From Verrucomicrobiaceae bacterium UBA1938 (GTDB taxonomy: Bacteria; Verrucomicrobiota; Verrucomicrobiia; Verrucomicrobiales; Verrucomicrobiaceae), in contig DDFC01000025.1 in NCBI GenBank assembly GCA_002336895.1, positions 124,001 to 188,000 on the forward strand: DNA of 64,000 bases, given 5' to 3'. Position 1 is the stretch's first letter. Every line of letters starts with the position of its first letter. Both the position numbers and the translations under genes were made by a program. The notes beneath the pieces were generated by a model. The model saw only the letters and a list, made by a program, of their open reading frames with translations, made no database searches and was not told where the DNA came from. Of the stretch, positions 61,101-64,000 are shown piece after piece.

Positions 61101-61819
61101 TTGCCCAAGGCAAGACGGTCCGCCAGCAGGGAGGGCAGGCCGGCAGCACGGATTTTAGCCTGGGCGGATTCGATGTCGTACTCCAGGCGGCGGATGGAGA
61201 TCGTCTGCGCCTGCGCATCGTAGATCGCATAGGAGGCACGCCAGTCGCCGTCTCGCGGCTGGCCGACGCTGCCCACATTGACGAAATACTTCACCCCACG
61301 CTGCAGGGTGATGTCCGTGCCACGAGCGGCCCGCACGGCATCGTCCTTCTCAAAAATGCGGGGGACGTGGGTGTGGCCGTAAAAGCAGACCTGCGTAAAC
61401 TGATAGCTGAAGCTGGCCATCGCATCAAAGCGGTTGGTCACGTAGCCCCAGTTGCCGGGAGAGTCGAGCGTGGCATGCACGATGGTAAAATCACGCACCT
61501 GTCGCACCAGTTTCAGGTCTCTCAACCACTGGCGCTGTTCCTCGCTGAGCTGGCTGCGGGTCCACAGCAGGGCGTTCTGGGCCAGGGGGTTCAGTTCTTC
61601 CAGGGAGCTCTCGCTGGCAGCCCCCTCGTCGTGATTGCCCCGGACCACCGGGCAGCCCAGATCCTGCACCGCCTGCAGGCACTCGGCCGGATTGGCGGCA
61701 TAGCCGACGATGTCACCCAGGCAGACATAATTGGCACAGCCCTGCTCCTGAGCGTCCCACAGAACGGTCTGCAGGGCTTCGAGGTTGGCGTGGATGTCTC
61801 CAAAGATGGCAAATTTCAT
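61097..61819 (-). CDS. YfcE/MJ0936-type metallophosphoesterase
   Basis: The protein has 240 residues from the ATG at 61817-61819. FAIFGDIHANLEAL gives the first metal ligands, CLGDIVGYAANP the second, VVRGNHDEG the GNHD motif, then IVHATL and FYGHTHVPRIF. This is a small cytoplasmic calcineurin-like phosphoesterase. Substrates in the family range from model phosphodiesters to nucleotides, so the role is open. It is translationally coupled to the GT9 gene. Confidence 0.9.
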   Translation of the reverse strand: MKFAIFGDIHANLEALQTVLWDAQEQGCANYVCLGDIVGYAANPAECLQAVQDLGCPVVRGNHDEGAASESSLEELNPLAQNALLWTRSQLSEEQRQWLRDLKLVRQVRDFTIVHATLDSPGNWGYVTNRFDAMASFSYQFTQVCFYGHTHVPRIFEKDDAVRAARGTDITLQRGVKYFVNVGSVGQPRDGDWRASYAIYDAQAQTISIRRLEYDIESAQAKIRAAGLPSLLADRLALGK

Positions 61820-62123
61820 CGGCTGATGGTTGGCGGCGAACACCCCACCTTCGGGACATGGGCAGGGAAATCAAGCAATTCAGCATCAGAAACATCCTCT
61901 GACAACGGGGGGGTGCGCTGCTGGAAAAGCAAACGGGGCGGATCACCCGACCCGCCCCGTCGCTTGATAGAAGTCCAACAGCCAGAAGAACCACTATTTG
62001 AAATTTTCGACTGAATCATCGCTGACTCATTGTCTGAGGGTAGTCTGGCCCAGTTCGGAAACCTTGCGTCAGGTGGTCGTAAATGAGTTGTAAGGAGGAT
62101 GTGAAAACTCCTTGGGGGAGGTG
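61820..62123. other. Intergenic region downstream of folA
   Basis: These 304 bases hold a minus-strand terminator (61925-61960) and otherwise no gene that I can support. The part 61961-62123 would be the 3'-UTR of folA; 61820-61924 should carry the promoter of the phosphoesterase-GT9 pair. Confidence 0.55.
61925..61960 (-). terminator. Rho-independent terminator, probably of folA
   Basis: On the minus strand ACGGGGCGG and CCGCCCCGT form a 9-bp GC stem with a 10-base loop, followed by TTTGCTTTT. It lies about 160 bases downstream of the folA stop and upstream of the next minus-strand gene. Confidence 0.7.
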
Positions 62124-62597
62124 TTATTCCGCTTTCCTCAGTCTTTCATAATACCTAAATTCCAATCCCTCTGATTGCCCCACGGTCTCCTTGAACTGGT
62201 AGAGGTGCTCGAAGGGCGGGAGCAGCACATCTCCTTCGTAGGGCTGGGAAATCCAGGTGAGGTAGAGCCCATCACATCGCGGCAGCAACTCTTCAAAAAC
62301 TCGTGCTCCGCCGATGACGAACACGGTTTCGGCATCTCCGCAGACTTGAGGCAGTTCTGCGGCGCTGCGAATGACGGTGACGCCCTCTCGCGGAGCCATG
62401 CTGCTGCTCAGCACGATATTCTGGCGGCCCGGCAGCGGTTTGCCGATGGAGTCAAAAGTAGCGCGGCCCATGAGAATAGGGTGGCCGAGCGTCGTGCGTT
62501 TGAAAAACTTCAGGTCTTCGGGGAAATGCCACGGCAGCTTGCCCTCGCGCCCGATGACACGGTTGCTGGACATGGCGACGATGGCAATGAGGCGCAT
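62124..62597 (-). CDS. folA: Dihydrofolate reductase
   Basis: The protein has 157 residues, typical for bacterial DHFR. IAIVAMSSNRVIGREGKLPWHFPEDL contains the Met20-type loop and the conserved LPW. GHPILMGRATFDSIGKPLPGR is the NADPH-binding region, and FVIGGARVFEELLP the GGxxxF motif. It reduces dihydrofolate to tetrahydrofolate with NADPH. No thymidylate synthase gene is adjacent. It lies 20 bases downstream of the beta-CASP nuclease gene and may share its transcript. Confidence 0.96.
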   Translation of the reverse strand: MRLIAIVAMSSNRVIGREGKLPWHFPEDLKFFKRTTLGHPILMGRATFDSIGKPLPGRQNIVLSSSMAPREGVTVIRSAAELPQVCGDAETVFVIGGARVFEELLPRCDGLYLTWISQPYEGDVLLPPFEHLYQFKETVGQSEGLEFRYYERLRKAE

Positions 62598-62617
62598 GAC
62601 GGTGGAAAGGCGGGGGC

Positions 62618-63976
62618 TTACCAGAGATCGATCGGCTGATGCGGCTCCGGGCGGATGATCTCAGTGCCGGGGATCGTTTCGTTGAAGCGGCGGGTGAACC
62701 ACATCTGCGCAGGTTCCTCCCCGTGCACGAGCAGGAGCTTTTTGGGCTTCACTTTCTCGATGTAGTCGGCGATCTGCTCGCGGGTCGCATGCGCGCTGAG
62801 GTCAAAGCTCTCCACGCGCGCCCGCAGTTCCACGGCAGGCTTGTCTTTGGAAAGCTTGATCTTGGTGCCCGGCGTGGCGTTCCTGATCTTGTAGCCGGGA
62901 GATTCAGGGTCCGTGTAGCCCACGAAGCAGACGGTGTTGCGCGGGTTATCCAGGAAAGTTTGCGCGAAGATGTTGGAGACCGTGTTCTCCGTCATCATGC
63001 CGCTGGAGAGTGCGTAGAGTGTGCGGGAGTTGCTTTCCAGTTCCACCCGCTTCCGGTTTTTGCGCGGCACCAGCATCTTCATGTCATCCAGCAGGCGGAA
63101 GCCCGGGTAGCTGCGGCGGCTGCGGGAGGCATAGTGGTCATAGAGCACGGTGATCTTCGTGCTCAGTCCGCCGATATAGAGCGGCATCTCAGGGATCAGC
63201 TCCTCCTGATGAAGCTCATGCAGCATCAGCATGACCTCCTGCGTCTTGCCCAGGGCAAAGACGGGGATCATCACCGCGCCGCCCACCTCATGCGTTTCAC
63301 GAATGACCGAGGCGAGGCGCTCCTTTTCAGCCTTGCGGGAAAAGCCCTCCGGGCGCGCGTAGTCGCCACGCGTGGTCTCGGCGATCATCACGTCGATCCC
63401 GCTGGTGGGGAAGTCCGCCGCACGGCAGATCGTCTGCGCTTCAAAGTTCACATCCCCAGTGTAAAACAGGGTGTTGCCACCTTCGCGGATCAGCACGCCG
63501 GTGGAGCCCAGGATGTGGCCTGCGTCAAACATCGTGGCCTCCAGATTCGTGTCCGGGATTTCAAAGGGCCGCTCAATGTCGCGGTAGATCCACATGGCGC
63601 GGATCTCATCCAGCTCGCGGTGGGTGAAGAGCGGGTATTCCGGGATGCTCTCCTCGGTGCGTTGCTTCGTCATCACATTGACGGAGTTGTGCAGCATCGC
63701 GGAGGAAAGTTCGCCCGTGACCTCGGTCATCAGCACAGGGGTGTCCGGCAGCCGGCGCTGCAGCAGGGGCAGCGAGCCGATGTGGTCATGGTGCGCATGA
63801 GTGATGATCACCGCATTGGCCCCTTTGTTGGGCAGCGGACCAAAATCGGGTGTGGCCTTGTAGCCTGCCATTTTTGGGTGCATGCCGGAGTCCAGCACGA
63901 CACGATGTTCCCCGGCTTCGAGCAGGTAGGAGTTGGCACCGATCTCACGTCGGCGGGTCAGATTGCGAAAGCGCAT
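62618..63976 (-). CDS. MBL-fold beta-CASP RNA-processing nuclease
   Basis: The protein has 452 residues. The metallo-beta-lactamase motif HAHHDH is at 60-65, with later ligands in FDAGHILGST and YTGDVNFEAQ. The beta-CASP insert has VMIPVFALGKTQEVMLML. The C-terminal RNA-specificity (RMMBL) part has FDLSAHATREQIADYI and LLVHGEEPAQM. Relatives such as CPSF73-like and TTHA0252-type enzymes are RNA endo/exonucleases. The ATG at 63974-63976 gives MRFRNLTRRREIGANSYLL, the usual start of this family, so the gene appears complete although it lies at the window edge. Confidence 0.92.
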   Translation of the reverse strand: MRFRNLTRRREIGANSYLLEAGEHRVVLDSGMHPKMAGYKATPDFGPLPNKGANAVIITHAHHDHIGSLPLLQRRLPDTPVLMTEVTGELSSAMLHNSVNVMTKQRTEESIPEYPLFTHRELDEIRAMWIYRDIERPFEIPDTNLEATMFDAGHILGSTGVLIREGGNTLFYTGDVNFEAQTICRAADFPTSGIDVMIAETTRGDYARPEGFSRKAEKERLASVIRETHEVGGAVMIPVFALGKTQEVMLMLHELHQEELIPEMPLYIGGLSTKITVLYDHYASRSRRSYPGFRLLDDMKMLVPRKNRKRVELESNSRTLYALSSGMMTENTVSNIFAQTFLDNPRNTVCFVGYTDPESPGYKIRNATPGTKIKLSKDKPAVELRARVESFDLSAHATREQIADYIEKVKPKKLLLVHGEEPAQMWFTRRFNETIPGTEIIRPEPHQPIDLW

Positions 63977-64000
63977 GCAGTAGGTCTAAAAAAGGGGGAG

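Overview
The window looks like chromosomal DNA of a free-living, Gram-negative member of the Verrucomicrobiota, close to Prosthecobacter or Verrucomicrobium in style. I infer this from its GC-rich sequence and from its protein families: planctomycete-type cytochromes (DUF1549/DUF1553), DUF1501 Tat proteins, PVC-type CxxCH dehydrogenases, DUF1080 proteins, a PEP-CTERM-like anchor, several sulfatases and many secreted hydrolases. No rRNA, tRNA, CRISPR array, insertion sequence or phage gene was seen. Organism placement is inference, since no marker gene is present. Layout, left to right. (1) 1-5159: end of a DMT transporter, a KefF/KefC potassium-efflux pair, a convergent DUF1080 protein and two tandem SGNH hydrolases. 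(2) 5468-15067: an adhesin-like beta-strand-repeat protein with a PEP-CTERM-like end, GTP-type PEP carboxykinase with a strong terminator, a ceramidase-like/alpha-beta hydrolase fusion, a phospholipase C/P1-nuclease-like protein with an NPCBM-like tail, a PAS-AraC regulator and an SDR dehydrogenase. (3) 15160-29965: a long plus-strand run of tightly spaced genes (DUF1549/1553, PPC-domain protein, c-type/WD40 protein, DUF1501, ceramidase-like, RidA, M15 peptidase, PVC dehydrogenase, second ceramidase-like). It looks like one catabolic or envelope operon of unknown substrate. (4) 29973-32132: an OmpR-type two-component system, divergent from a large secreted YHYH/EF-hand/PEBP protein. That protein leads two sulfatases, an FMN hydroxyacid dehydrogenase, TruD and a secreted phosphoesterase. 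(5) 42441-46843: a CBM9-like protein, a CehA/McbA PHP hydrolase, a Tat-exported FAD oxidoreductase and a tiny RNase III-like protein. (6) 46889-51575: a BlaI repressor and a BlaR1-like M56 metalloprotease whose sensor region is replaced by secretin-like modules. A third gene built only from the same modules lies next to them, and a double TACA/TGTA operator lies upstream of blaI. (7) 51711-63976: mostly housekeeping genes (GAPDH, MFS and RarD transporters, D-Ala-D-Ala ligase, D-aminoacylase-like protein, LTA-synthase-like transferase, small metal-binding protein, GT9 glycosyltransferase, phosphoesterase, DHFR, beta-CASP nuclease). The most unusual item is the BlaI/M56-secretin locus, a candidate envelope-sensing proteolytic switch. 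Next are a 45-bp element shared by the AraC gene and the DUF1549 operon, four 11-bp repeats in front of the response regulator, and the multidomain YHYH protein. The three ceramidase-like proteins keep metal-site histidines but appear to lack the serine nucleophile. All function calls come from reading motifs by eye; no database search was run.
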